This document shows, piece by piece, positions 18,880 to 27,106 of a stretch of DNA of 64,000 nucleotides (its first letter is position 1; the number at the start of each line of letters is the position of its first letter). The notes below the pieces were generated by a model, which worked only from the letters and a program-made list of their open reading frames with translations, did not search any database and was not told the DNA's origin. The position numbers and the translations under genes are program-made. The stretch is from Sphingobium herbicidovorans (GTDB lineage Bacteria; Pseudomonadota; Alphaproteobacteria; Sphingomonadales; Sphingomonadaceae). Where the stretch lies: NCBI RefSeq assembly GCF_002080435.1, contig NZ_CP020538.1, forward strand, positions 2,475,501-2,539,500, written 5' to 3'.

Positions 18880-21336
18880 TCAAGGCTTGCGGCGGGCGTC
18901 GGCGCGTTTCGTGCGCAGCGTTGCGGCGGCGCCGGCGGGATCGTCGGGCCAGGGATGCCGGGGATAACGCCCGCGCATCTCCTTGGCGACCGCGCTCCAG
19001 CTACCTGCCCAAAAGCCGGGCAGGTCGCGCGTCGTCTGGATCGGCCGCCCGGCAGGCGACGTCAGCGACAGGACAAGCGGGATGCGTTCGCTCCCGACGA
19101 CCGGATGCTCGGCCAGTCCGAACAGCGCCTGCACCCGCAATTCTACCTTGGGCCCGCCCTCTGCGGCATAATCGATGGCATGGCTGCTCCCTGCGGGCGA
19201 GCGGAAATCCGGCGGTGCGAGCCGGTCGAGCTGCTGCTTGCCGTCCCAGCCGATCAGGCCTTCCAGCACCGCCGACAGTTGCGACCTGTCGATGTCGGAC
19301 AGGCGCCGCTTGCCTGTGAGCAGGGGCGGGAGCCATTCGTCGAGGTTGGCGAGCAGCGCTGCGTCCGAAAGCGCCTCGATCCCGGCGAACCCCGCCCGCA
19401 TCCTGAGTGACCGCGCGGCCTCCGACCAGGGCAGCAGGTCCAGCCCGCCGCGCCTTACGCCGTCCAGCAGAGCCGCCGCGACTGCTTCAGGGTCCGGCCG
19501 GTCATCCGACCCGGACGAAAGCCTTATCGCGCCCAGCCGCCTTTCGCGCAGGGCCTCTATCCCACCGGTCTCGGGCCGGAAGCGCACGGTGCGATGTTCC
19601 GCCACCCGGCTGCTGAACAGGGCGAACACATCGCCCTCGTCGATCGGAGCGGCAGACAATATCCGCGCGCCCGCAGCGCTGCCCTGCACTTCGCCAACCG
19701 CTAGCCACTCCTCCCGCGCGAGCGGGCTGGCGGGGTCGAGCCGGAACCCGCGTCCGCCCACGCTGGCCCAGTCCGCGCCGTCCGCGGATCGGCGCTTTGC
19801 CACCCGGTCGGGGAAGGCGAGGGCGAGACAAAGGCCGATGGTCCTGTCTCCCTTCCCGCCGCTGGAAGGGGTTGGCGTGGTTTTTATCAGGCCAGCCCAT
19901 CGCCTCGCCATCGCCCGTGCCGCGTCCGCCCGCTTCCCGGCTTCCCGCCGCCATCGCATCCGCCGTTGCGTCAGGTCGATGTCCTGCCCACCGACTCCGC
20001 GCTCACCCAGCAGCACGGCTACATCAGCGGCAACCTCCGCCAGCCCCATCTCGCCCGCCCGAACCAGCATATGGCCGATCCGCGGCGCGAGCGGCAGCCG
20101 GGCCAGCGCCTTGCCATGCGCCGTGATCCGTCCGTCTTCATCCAACGCTTCCAGCGCCGTAAGCCGCGTTCTCGCTTCGCTCAGCGCAGCGGCGGGCGGC
20201 GGATCGAGCCAGCGCAGGCTCGCCGCATCGCTCACCCCCCAAAGCGCGCAGTCGAGCAACAGGCTCGACAGGTCGCTTTCCAGAATTTCCGGCGGGTCGA
20301 AGGGCGGCATACCCGCCGTCGCCGCCGCTTCCCACAGGCGGTAGGCTACACCTGGCCGTTGCCGCGCCGCGCGTCCTGCCCGCTGCGTCGCCGCCGCCTG
20401 GCTCGCCCGTTCGGTGACAAGGCGCGTCACGCCAGCCGCCCGGTCATAGCGCGGACGGCGCGCCAGTCCTGAATCGATCACGATCCGCACGCCATCAATG
20501 GTCAGGCTGGTTTCGGCGATGGATGTCGCCAGAATGACCTTGCGCAGCCCCTCGCGCGATGGCCGGATGGCGGCGCGCTGGGCCGCGGGGTCGAGGCTGC
20601 CGTGCAACCGATGCACTTCTACGCTTAACCCCTCCAGCCGTTCCGCCGTCCGCTCGATCTCGCCGACGCCGGGCAGGAAGGCGAGCAGGTCTCCTTCGCT
20701 TTCTTCCGCCAGCGCGCGCCGCACGGCCGCAGCCATCTCGTCCTCGATCCGCCTTTCCGCCGCCCGGCCCAGATGCCGCAGCTCCAGCGGCTGTATCCGC
20801 CCCTCGCTCTCCAGCACTGGCGCGTTGTCCAGCAAAGCCGCGAAGCGCGCGCCGTCCAGCGTCGCCGACATCGGCACGATGCGCAGGTCCGGTCGCAACG
20901 CCCCCTGAGCATCCAGCGCCAGAGCCAGGCCGAAATCGCTGTCCAGGCTCCGCTCATGCACTTCGTCGAACAGCACCGCCGACACGCCCGACAGTTCGGG
21001 ATCATCCTGTATCCGCCGCACGAAAATGCCCTCGGTCAACACCAGGATGCGCGTTCTTGCCGACTGCTTGCTGTCCATGCGCGTTGCATAGCCGACGGTT
21101 CCACCCGCTGCCTCGCCCATCAGTTCGGCGATGCGTTCCGCCGCCGCGCGGGCCGCCAGCCTGCGGGGGGACAGCAGCAGGATCTGGCCCGTGCACCATG
21201 GCTCGTTCAGCAGGGCAGGGGCGACCGCTGTCGTCTTGCCCGCGCCGGGCGGCGCGACGAGCACGGCGCTGCTTCCCTTGCGCAGCGCATCCAGCAGCCG
21301 GGGCAGGACATCATATATGGGCAGCGGGGCGTTCAT
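18880..21336 (-). CDS. hrpB: ATP-dependent RNA helicase HrpB
   Basis: DEAH-type helicase of 818 aa when started at ATG 21336 (MNAPLPIYDVL). Walker A is VLVAPPGAGKTTAV near residue 30. The Walker B box reads DEVHERSLDSDF, a DEVH variant normal for HrpB. Motif III is MSATLDGARF and motif VI TQRAGRAARQRPG. The HA2/OB and HrpB C-terminal regions follow, with the expected ending near RGRYPRHPWPDDPAGA. The cellular role of HrpB is poorly defined (RNA processing). It lies downstream of the TSUP gene on the same strand with a 75-bp gap. Confidence 0.95.
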   Translation of the reverse strand: MNAPLPIYDVLPRLLDALRKGSSAVLVAPPGAGKTTAVAPALLNEPWCTGQILLLSPRRLAARAAAERIAELMGEAAGGTVGYATRMDSKQSARTRILVLTEGIFVRRIQDDPELSGVSAVLFDEVHERSLDSDFGLALALDAQGALRPDLRIVPMSATLDGARFAALLDNAPVLESEGRIQPLELRHLGRAAERRIEDEMAAAVRRALAEESEGDLLAFLPGVGEIERTAERLEGLSVEVHRLHGSLDPAAQRAAIRPSREGLRKVILATSIAETSLTIDGVRIVIDSGLARRPRYDRAAGVTRLVTERASQAAATQRAGRAARQRPGVAYRLWEAAATAGMPPFDPPEILESDLSSLLLDCALWGVSDAASLRWLDPPPAAALSEARTRLTALEALDEDGRITAHGKALARLPLAPRIGHMLVRAGEMGLAEVAADVAVLLGERGVGGQDIDLTQRRMRWRREAGKRADAARAMARRWAGLIKTTPTPSSGGKGDRTIGLCLALAFPDRVAKRRSADGADWASVGGRGFRLDPASPLAREEWLAVGEVQGSAAGARILSAAPIDEGDVFALFSSRVAEHRTVRFRPETGGIEALRERRLGAIRLSSGSDDRPDPEAVAAALLDGVRRGGLDLLPWSEAARSLRMRAGFAGIEALSDAALLANLDEWLPPLLTGKRRLSDIDRSQLSAVLEGLIGWDGKQQLDRLAPPDFRSPAGSSHAIDYAAEGGPKVELRVQALFGLAEHPVVGSERIPLVLSLTSPAGRPIQTTRDLPGFWAGSWSAVAKEMRGRYPRHPWPDDPAGAAATLRTKRADARRKP

Positions 21337-21411
21337 CCTGCGTCCCTGTCGCGCCAATCAACCGTCAGCGCAAGCCATCGAACCCGCCCGGCATGCCACC
21401 GATTTGCGTGG

Positions 21412-22191
21412 CTATCCAAAAAGCAGGGCGCGCACTGGATTCTTCGGGTCCAGCAGCATCTTGGCCGTCAACCCCAGGGACATGACGATCAACAGCGGCC
21501 GGATCAGCTTGCTGCCGAACCGCATGGCCAGATGCGACCCGATCTGGCCGCCGGTGATGCTGCCCACCGCCATTGCCAGCCCGGCGACCCATATTACATG
21601 GCCGCCTGCGATCATCGTCATCAGCCCGGCGATGTTGCTCGCGAAGTTCGCGGCCTTCGTCTGCGCGGTTGCCCGCACCAGCCCCAGCCCGCCTAGCGCC
21701 ACGAATATCGTCGTGTAGAATGCGCCCGCGCCGGGGCCGAAAAAGCCGTCATAAAAGCCGATCCCCCCGATCAGCAGGCTCAGCGCGACGATGCCCACCC
21801 GGCTGTGCCGATCCATCTCGCTCACCTTGGGGGAAAAGGTGAAATAGGCGGCAAGCGCAATCAGCAGCGCGGGCATCAGTCCCGCCAGAATTGCGGGGCT
21901 CACGCGTTGGATCAACCATGCGCCGCCTACCGACCCGATAAAGGCGGCGATGATCGGCCAGCGAAAGGCTTTCAGATCCATATGTCCCGCCCGTGCATAG
22001 GCAATGCATGCGCCGAAAGTGCCGAGGGAGGATTGCAGCTTGTTGGTGGCCACGGCGGGCACGGGCGGCACCCCTGCGGCGAGCAGCGCGGGCAGGGCGA
22101 TCAGGCCGCCGCCGCCCGCCATGGCGTCGATGCACCCGGCGACCAGCGCGGCCGTCATCAGGAAAGCCAGAGTTTCGGGAGATAAGATCAT
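21412..22191 (-). CDS. TSUP (TauE/SafE) family membrane permease
   Basis: A 259-aa integral membrane protein with about eight predicted helices. The paired family repeats are visible: AGCIDAMAGGGGLIALPALL plus GVPPVPAVATNK in the first half and GFYDGFFGPGAGAFYTTIFV plus GLGLVRATAQTKAAN in the second. The family exports sulfite or organosulfonates or related anions; the substrate is not identifiable here. It is different from the TSUP protein at 55868. Confidence 0.9.
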   Translation of the reverse strand: MILSPETLAFLMTAALVAGCIDAMAGGGGLIALPALLAAGVPPVPAVATNKLQSSLGTFGACIAYARAGHMDLKAFRWPIIAAFIGSVGGAWLIQRVSPAILAGLMPALLIALAAYFTFSPKVSEMDRHSRVGIVALSLLIGGIGFYDGFFGPGAGAFYTTIFVALGGLGLVRATAQTKAANFASNIAGLMTMIAGGHVIWVAGLAMAVGSITGGQIGSHLAMRFGSKLIRPLLIVMSLGLTAKMLLDPKNPVRALLFG

Positions 22192-22284
22192 GTAAGGCGC
22201 GCCCCGCTCATCCTGCCGCCTGCCCGAGCTTGCGAACGCAAATCGGCGGGACGTATCATGATACGATCGGGAAGCTGCAATTCC

Positions 22285-23313
22285 TCAATATGCGCGTGCA
22301 ATCGCGAACTCGACCGCCTCTGTCAGCGCCGCCTTGGCGCTACCCGGATCGAACTGACCCAGTGCGTCAATCGCCCGCTGACCATAGAGCCGTGCCCGCG
22401 CCAGCGTGTCGTCGATCGCGCCGGTCTTGCGAAGCAGCTGCGTTGCATGCGCCAGGTCCTCGTCGGCCACCCGGTTGCCTGCGATAGCCTGCTTCCAGAA
22501 AGCGCGATCCTCTTCGACGCCGCGCGCATAGGCCAGGATCACCGGCAACGTCACCTTGCCATCGCGGAAATCGTCGCCTGCATCCTTGCCCATGGTCGCG
22601 CCGTCCGATTCATAATCGATGGCGTCGTCAATCAGCTGGAATGCGATGCCCAGGTTGCGGCCATAGACGTCCAGCGCCTTTTCCTCCGCCTCGTCCCGGT
22701 CCGCGACGACCGCCGAAATCCGGCATGCGGCGGCAAACAGGGCGGCGGTCTTTGCCCCGATAATGTCCAGATACTGCTCTTCGCTGGTGTCGATCTTGCG
22801 CTGGGCGCTCAGCTGGTTGACCTCGCCCTCGGCGATCACGGCCGACGCATTGGACAGAATTTTCAGCACCTTGAGAGATTCAGCCTCGACCATCAGTTCA
22901 AATGCGCGGGAAAACAGGAAGTCGCCGACCAGCACGCTGGCGCTGTTGCCCCAGATGATGTTGGCGGTCTTTCGGCCCCGGCGCAGGCCCGATCCGTCCA
23001 CCACATCATCATGCAGCAGCGTGGCGGTGTGGATGAACTCAACCGCCGCGGCCAGCTTGTAATGACGGCTTCCCGCATAGCCAACCAGCTGCGCGCAGGC
23101 GAGCGTCAGCATCGGCCGCATCCGTTTGCCGCCGCCTGCGATCAGATGCCCAGCCAATTCGGGGATCAGCGGGATGCGAGACTGCATCCGGTCCAGGATT
23201 ACGGCATTCACATGGTTCATGCCCTGGGCGACCAGCGCCATCATTGGGGCAAGCGAAGGCGCGCCGTGGGCGCGGCGGATAGGATGGACATTGCCGGAGG
23301 CGGGTGCGGTCAT
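22285..23313 (-). CDS. ispB: Polyprenyl diphosphate synthase (octaprenyl/decaprenyl type)
   Basis: Trans-prenyltransferase that makes the long isoprenoid tail of ubiquinone. Started at ATG 23313 (MTAPASGNVHP) it has 342 aa; the frame is open further up but that part is antisense to the chorismate mutase gene. First aspartate-rich motif: LLHDDVVDGSGLRRG. Second: QLIDDAIDYES. GGGKRMRPMLTL binds the diphosphate. Chain length (sphingomonads usually make Q-10) cannot be fixed from the motif alone. Divergent from aroQ with a 102-bp gap. Confidence 0.94.
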   Translation of the reverse strand: MTAPASGNVHPIRRAHGAPSLAPMMALVAQGMNHVNAVILDRMQSRIPLIPELAGHLIAGGGKRMRPMLTLACAQLVGYAGSRHYKLAAAVEFIHTATLLHDDVVDGSGLRRGRKTANIIWGNSASVLVGDFLFSRAFELMVEAESLKVLKILSNASAVIAEGEVNQLSAQRKIDTSEEQYLDIIGAKTAALFAAACRISAVVADRDEAEEKALDVYGRNLGIAFQLIDDAIDYESDGATMGKDAGDDFRDGKVTLPVILAYARGVEEDRAFWKQAIAGNRVADEDLAHATQLLRKTGAIDDTLARARLYGQRAIDALGQFDPGSAKAALTEAVEFAIARAY

Positions 23314-23415
23314 GACCCGGCCCATGTGGCGGCGCAAAATGCAGATGGCAAGCGGGAATAGCTTGCGCGCGGCGCGGTATGGCGCAAAAAGCGCGCGAAG
23401 ATTGGGAGGACAGGC

Positions 23416-23694
23416 GTGGACGAGACTTTGAAACGGTATCGCGAGAGCATCGACAATATCGACGCTGCGCTCGTGTTCATGCTCGCCGAGCGTTTCAAGG
23501 TCACCCAGGCGGTCGGCGAATATAAGGCTACCCACGACCTGCCGCCTGCCGACCCGGGCCGCGAGGAACGCCAGATCGCCCGTCTGCGCCAGCTTGCGAC
23601 CGACGCCAATCTCGATCCCGACTTTACCGAAAAATTCCTGCGCTTCATCATCGACGAAGTTATCCGCCATCATGAACGGCTGCGCGAAGGCTGA
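23416..23694 (+). CDS. Chorismate mutase (AroQ class)
   Basis: A 92-aa all-helical monofunctional chorismate mutase converting chorismate to prephenate for Phe/Tyr synthesis. Conserved positions: RESIDNIDAALVFMLAERF with the catalytic Arg region, VGEYKATHDLPPADPGREE (Lys and Arg/Glu of the active site) and the third helix FLRFIIDEVIRHHERL. The start is GTG 23416, preceded by GGGAGGACAG, a good ribosome site. No signal peptide, so cytoplasmic. Confidence 0.92.
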   Translation: MDETLKRYRESIDNIDAALVFMLAERFKVTQAVGEYKATHDLPPADPGREERQIARLRQLATDANLDPDFTEKFLRFIIDEVIRHHERLREG

Positions 23695-23709
23695 ACGTCG
23701 CCCTATTGG

Positions 23710-24600
23710 TCAGGCTGGCTCGTTCACCATCTCGCGCTTGCCCTGGGACCGTCCCAGAAGCACGCCTACCAGCGCCAGCCCGAATCCCGCCACCTGAACC
23801 GGCCCCAGCCGCTCGTTGAACAGCAGCCAGGCTTCGATAGCGGCCAATGGCGGCACGAGCAGCAACAGCATCGACATGCGCGTCGGCCCCTGTGTCCGGA
23901 CCAGCCAGATCAGCAGCGACAGCCCGCCCGCCGACAAGCCCAGCACCGACCAGCCAAGCCCCATCCATAGCAATGGACTATTGTCCCAGCGCATCTCACC
24001 GACCGTCAGCACCGCGCCGATGGCGACCAGCGCTCCGCCTGCATTCTGCACAGCGCCCGAAATCCAGATGCCGTCGCGCGCGATCGAACCGCGCTGCACC
24101 AGCGTACCGCCGGTCATCCCGATCACTGCGACCAATCCGGCAATGGCAGGGATTAGCGGAATGCCGCCCACACCGGATCGCTCGATCGCTGGCAAAAGTA
24201 CGCAGGTCACGCCTGTAATTGCGATGGCAAGCCCTGCCCATGCGCGGCCCAGCAGCCGGTCGCCCAGCAGGGCTACGCTCGCCACCGCGACCATCAAGGG
24301 TTGCAAAGCGCCCAACAATGCCATGATTCCCGCCGGCATGCCGTTATAGACGGCCCACCAACTCACCGTCAGATAGACGCCATGCAGCATCGCGCCTGCA
24401 ACGATGTGCAGCAGTAATCGCTTCCCGCGGGGCAGTTTCTGTCGTGCGCTCAGGGCGATCATGCCCAACAGCACCGCCGTCAGCGTCAGCCGGATGCTCA
24501 ATATCAGTTCGGGCGCGCCGTGCGGCGCCATCCCGCGCGCGACGATAAAGCCTGTGGACCAGATGAGGACGAACAACAGTGACGCGCCGATTGCGATCAT
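23710..24600 (-). CDS. EamA/DMT-family transporter
   Basis: A 296-aa membrane protein with ten predicted helices in two EamA repeats. The N terminus ASLLFVLIWSTGFIVARGMA carries the usual first-helix Trp-Ser/T-G-F motif, and the second half has SVLGLSAGGLSLLIWLV and PPLAAIEAWLLFNERLGPVQ, the family signature before the last helices. The substrate is unknown (metabolite or drug exporter). The ATG overlaps the ccmB stop by 4 bases, so it is translated with ccmA-ccmB, though a functional tie to cytochrome c biogenesis is not established. Confidence 0.9.
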   Translation of the reverse strand: MIAIGASLLFVLIWSTGFIVARGMAPHGAPELILSIRLTLTAVLLGMIALSARQKLPRGKRLLLHIVAGAMLHGVYLTVSWWAVYNGMPAGIMALLGALQPLMVAVASVALLGDRLLGRAWAGLAIAITGVTCVLLPAIERSGVGGIPLIPAIAGLVAVIGMTGGTLVQRGSIARDGIWISGAVQNAGGALVAIGAVLTVGEMRWDNSPLLWMGLGWSVLGLSAGGLSLLIWLVRTQGPTRMSMLLLLVPPLAAIEAWLLFNERLGPVQVAGFGLALVGVLLGRSQGKREMVNEPA

Positions 24601-25244
24601 TCGCGACCGGCCCGGATTGCCGCCCCGCCTGCAAAGGGGGTAATCGCCACCAGCAGCAGCGACGCTGCCCCCAGGAATTTGAGCGCCGCGCCGCTGCCAT
24701 CCCCCAGCGTTCCTGCGCCGAAGATCAGTAGCGGCACCGCCAGCGGCAATGCCAGCAGCCCCGACAGCGCGCCGCTGGACCGCAGACCCGCCGTCAGGCT
24801 TGCGACCAGCAATCCCAGCGCAGCCAGCGCCGGGGTCCCGATCAGCAGGCCCAGTTCCAGCAGCCCGATCGTTGCCGCATCCAGCTTCAGCAGCGCCGCC
24901 GCTGGCAAGGTTGCGATCATCAGCGCGGGGCCGAAGCCAAGCCAGTGCGCGATCAGCCGCGCCAATATCACCATCTCCTCGCCAATGCCGCGCAGGGCGA
25001 TCTGGTCCAGCACGCCAGCGTCCCTATCCGGCGCGATCAATCGATCGACCGGCAGCAGACTGGCCAGCAGCGCCGCGATCCACACCATGCCTCCGCCCGA
25101 CCGCCGCAGCAGCGCCGCGTCCGGTCCGACCGCGAAAGGATAGAGGCTGGCGACCAGCAGCAGGAAGGCAATCGGCAACCACAGCCCCGCAGACTGCCAG
25201 GCCTGCCGCAAGTCTCGCGCGGTGAGCAGCAGGATCAGCCTCAC
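24597..25244 (-). CDS. ccmB: Haem exporter permease CcmB
   Basis: Membrane subunit (215 aa, about six helices) of the CcmAB ABC unit that helps release holo-CcmE in system I cytochrome c maturation. It begins LLLTARDLRQAWQSAGLWLPIAFLL and contains the CcmB features LLPVDRLIAPDRDAGVLDQIA and LIAHWLGFG. Overlaps ccmA by 4 bases. ccmC/D/E are not in this neighbourhood and presumably lie elsewhere. Confidence 0.92.
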   Translation of the reverse strand: MRLILLLTARDLRQAWQSAGLWLPIAFLLLVASLYPFAVGPDAALLRRSGGGMVWIAALLASLLPVDRLIAPDRDAGVLDQIALRGIGEEMVILARLIAHWLGFGPALMIATLPAAALLKLDAATIGLLELGLLIGTPALAALGLLVASLTAGLRSSGALSGLLALPLAVPLLIFGAGTLGDGSGAALKFLGAASLLLVAITPFAGGAAIRAGRE

Positions 25245-25843
25245 CCAGCATCCTCCGCCAGATAATCGGCAAGCGCGATGGTTACGGGAGCAGCCACTGG
25301 CAACGGCTGATGCGACGCCGCCACAACGATCCCTCCCGTCGCCAGATGCGCCTCCACCGCAGCGCCCAGCAGCGCCAGCGACGCGTCGTCCAACCCGTTC
25401 CCCGGCTCATCCAGCAGCCATATCGGTGCGCCGCCGGCAATCACCCGCGCCAGCGAGGCGCGCTTGCGCTGCCCGGTCGACAGCATCCGCACCGGTATGT
25501 CGCGGATCGGTCCCAGCGCCATCGCGTCCATCGCCCGGTCCAGCGCCGCCGTATCCGCGCCATCCAGTCGCGCCCAGAAGCCCAGCGCCGTTTGCAGCCT
25601 GTCCTCCATGTCCAGCGCGAGCCGTTCGTCGGCCAGCGCGATCCGCCCGCGCCGCTCGATCGTGCCAGCCACCGGCCGCAGCAGCCCGGCGCAGATCCGC
25701 ATCAGGCTTGACTTGCCGACGCCATTGGGGCCGCGCAGCAGAGCGCTTCCGCCTCGTTCGAGCGCCAGGTCCACCCCCCTGAACAGCAGCCGCCCGCCGC
25801 GCGCGCAGGCAATGCCCGACAGGCGCAGCGCCGCATCGCTCAT
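25241..25843 (-). CDS. ccmA: Haem exporter ATP-binding subunit CcmA
   Basis: ABC ATPase of 200 aa, normal for CcmA. Walker A is LRGPNGVGKSSLMRI, the signature motif is MLSTGQRKRASLARV and Walker B is PIWLLDEPGNGLDD. The switch His follows in VVAASHQPL. It couples ATP hydrolysis to holo-CcmE release together with CcmB. It overlaps ccmB downstream, and the metallopeptidase-like gene is upstream with a 4-base overlap. Confidence 0.93.
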   Translation of the reverse strand: MSDAALRLSGIACARGGRLLFRGVDLALERGGSALLRGPNGVGKSSLMRICAGLLRPVAGTIERRGRIALADERLALDMEDRLQTALGFWARLDGADTAALDRAMDAMALGPIRDIPVRMLSTGQRKRASLARVIAGGAPIWLLDEPGNGLDDASLALLGAAVEAHLATGGIVVAASHQPLPVAAPVTIALADYLAEDAG

Positions 25844-26247
25844 GGTGCGACCATGTCCTCCAGAACCTGCATGTCCACGTCGGAAAGGCCGAAATGATGA
25901 CCGATCTCATGCACCACGACATGGGTGATCAGTGCATCCAGCGGCACGCCCGTCTCTACCCATTCATCCAGCAGCGGCCTGCGGAACAGGTGCACGGTCG
26001 GTGGGCTGTCTCCGGTCTGCACCGGTTCCCCGACGGGACGGCCGCTGTATAGGCCGGTGAGGCCAAAGGGATCGTCGATCCCCATTTCCTTCAATATCTG
26101 CTCGTCGGCGAATTCCTCCACGAACAGCACGACGTTGGAGAGATGCGACCGGAACGGATCGGGCAGCCGCGCCAATGCCTCCAGCGCCAGGCTTTCTATC
26201 CGTGCGCGCGTCGGCGGCAAAAGAAGGGGTTGACCATTGTCAGACAT
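25840..26247 (-). CDS. Zincin-like metallopeptidase (minimal HExxH) family protein
   Basis: A 135-aa protein starting at ATG 26247 (MSDNGQPLLL). Near the C terminus it has VVVHEIGHHFGLSDVDM, that is HEIGHHFGLSD, a HExxHxxGxxD zincin site. The rest fits the bacterial family of small metallopeptidase-like proteins often found beside ccm genes (PDPFRSHLSNVVLFVEEFADE, GLYSGRP). Its protein substrate, if any, is unknown. Its stop overlaps ccmA's start codon, so this is the first gene of the ccmAB-EamA transcription unit. Confidence 0.88.
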   Translation of the reverse strand: MSDNGQPLLLPPTRARIESLALEALARLPDPFRSHLSNVVLFVEEFADEQILKEMGIDDPFGLTGLYSGRPVGEPVQTGDSPPTVHLFRRPLLDEWVETGVPLDALITHVVVHEIGHHFGLSDVDMQVLEDMVAP

Positions 26248-26287
26248 GGCTGCGACATAGGCGAAACAATAATATGAGGATAGGGCC

Positions 26288-26578
26288 ATGATTGGTAAAC
26301 TGTCCGGCGAAGACCGGGATCGCGAACTGGCCGACCTTCCAGAATGGACGGTGATAGCGGAGCCGGAAGGCATCCGTCGCCGCTTTGTTTTCGCCGATTT
26401 CAATGCTGCCTTCGGTTTCATGACGCGCGTTGCGCTGCTTGCCGAACAGGCGAACCATCATCCGGAATGGTTCAACGTCTATAACCGGGTCGATATCACC
26501 CTGACGACGCATGATGCGGGCGGGCTTTCCCGCCGCGACATCGACATGGCGAAGGCGATCGACGCGCTGCTCGCCTGA
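26288..26578 (+). CDS. phhB: 4a-hydroxytetrahydrobiopterin dehydratase
   Basis: Pterin-4a-carbinolamine dehydratase, 96 aa. The active-site His pair and Trp are in [19 protein letters not shown], and [11 protein letters not shown] gives the following conserved loop. It recycles pterin after aromatic amino acid hydroxylation or serves molybdopterin metabolism; the second is possible since no hydroxylase is adjacent. Divergent from the zincin gene with a 40-bp gap. Confidence 0.93.
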   Translation: MIGKLSGEDRDRELADLPEWTVIAEPEGIRRRFVFADFNAAFGFMTRVALLAEQANHHPEWFNVYNRVDITLTTHDAGGLSRRDIDMAKAIDALLA

Positions 26579-26587
26579 TCGGTCGGA

Positions 26588-27106
26588 TCACTCCGGCCTG
26601 GCTTCGATATGATCTTCATAGCCATGCAGGGCGGCGATGACAGCCGCATCACCGGCATAGCGCCGCCGCAGCATCGCCAGCTTCGCATCGGTGCCGGTGC
26701 ATAGTTCGGCGATATTTTCGATCAGGAATACGCGGCGTTCGCTGTCATAGGGTTCCTCGCCACGGAAATGGTCGCATCCGTCACGGTCCACCATGAAACT
26801 GGTGACTTCCTGGGGAAAGGGCATCGGCTGCACGGCGTCCGGGGAAGGAGGAAGGTCCAATGCGTTCATCGGCGCGGGTTGTGCCCGCACGGTGACTTCT
26901 GGAGAAGGCCGCTGCCGTGCGCCGACCACCTCGATCGGTTCGCCCTCTATGGCGTTGAAGGAAACCATGGGAGGCGGCGCAACCGCATTGTCGGCGGACA
27001 CGGCATCGCCAGACGCATCACGGCAACCCGCCGCCAGCGTCAGCATCATCACCAATGGAAACAGTCCCACCCGTGCGCCCACCGATTTCCTCCCGCAATA
27101 TGGCAA
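26588..27106 (-). CDS. Putative lipoprotein of unknown function
   Basis: A 172-aa protein with a basic n-region, hydrophobic stretch and lipobox (LFPLVMMLTLAAGC), so probably a lipoprotein with mature N-terminal Cys28. The rest is Pro-rich up to about residue 100, then ends in a small domain (DGCDHFRGEEPYDSERRVFLIENIAELC). I do not recognise the family. The start is uncertain (GTG 27082 or GTG 27070 are alternatives). As drawn it overlaps the end of the patatin gene by 89 bp in another frame. Confidence 0.7.
   Translation of the reverse strand: MPYCGRKSVGARVGLFPLVMMLTLAAGCRDASGDAVSADNAVAPPPMVSFNAIEGEPIEVVGARQRPSPEVTVRAQPAPMNALDLPPSPDAVQPMPFPQEVTSFMVDRDGCDHFRGEEPYDSERRVFLIENIAELCTGTDAKLAMLRRRYAGDAAVIAALHGYEDHIEARPE

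Noticed and set aside
22192..22284. Gene between the TSUP permease and polyprenyl synthase
   Set aside because: Only 93 bp, with no start plus ribosome site; treated as intergenic.
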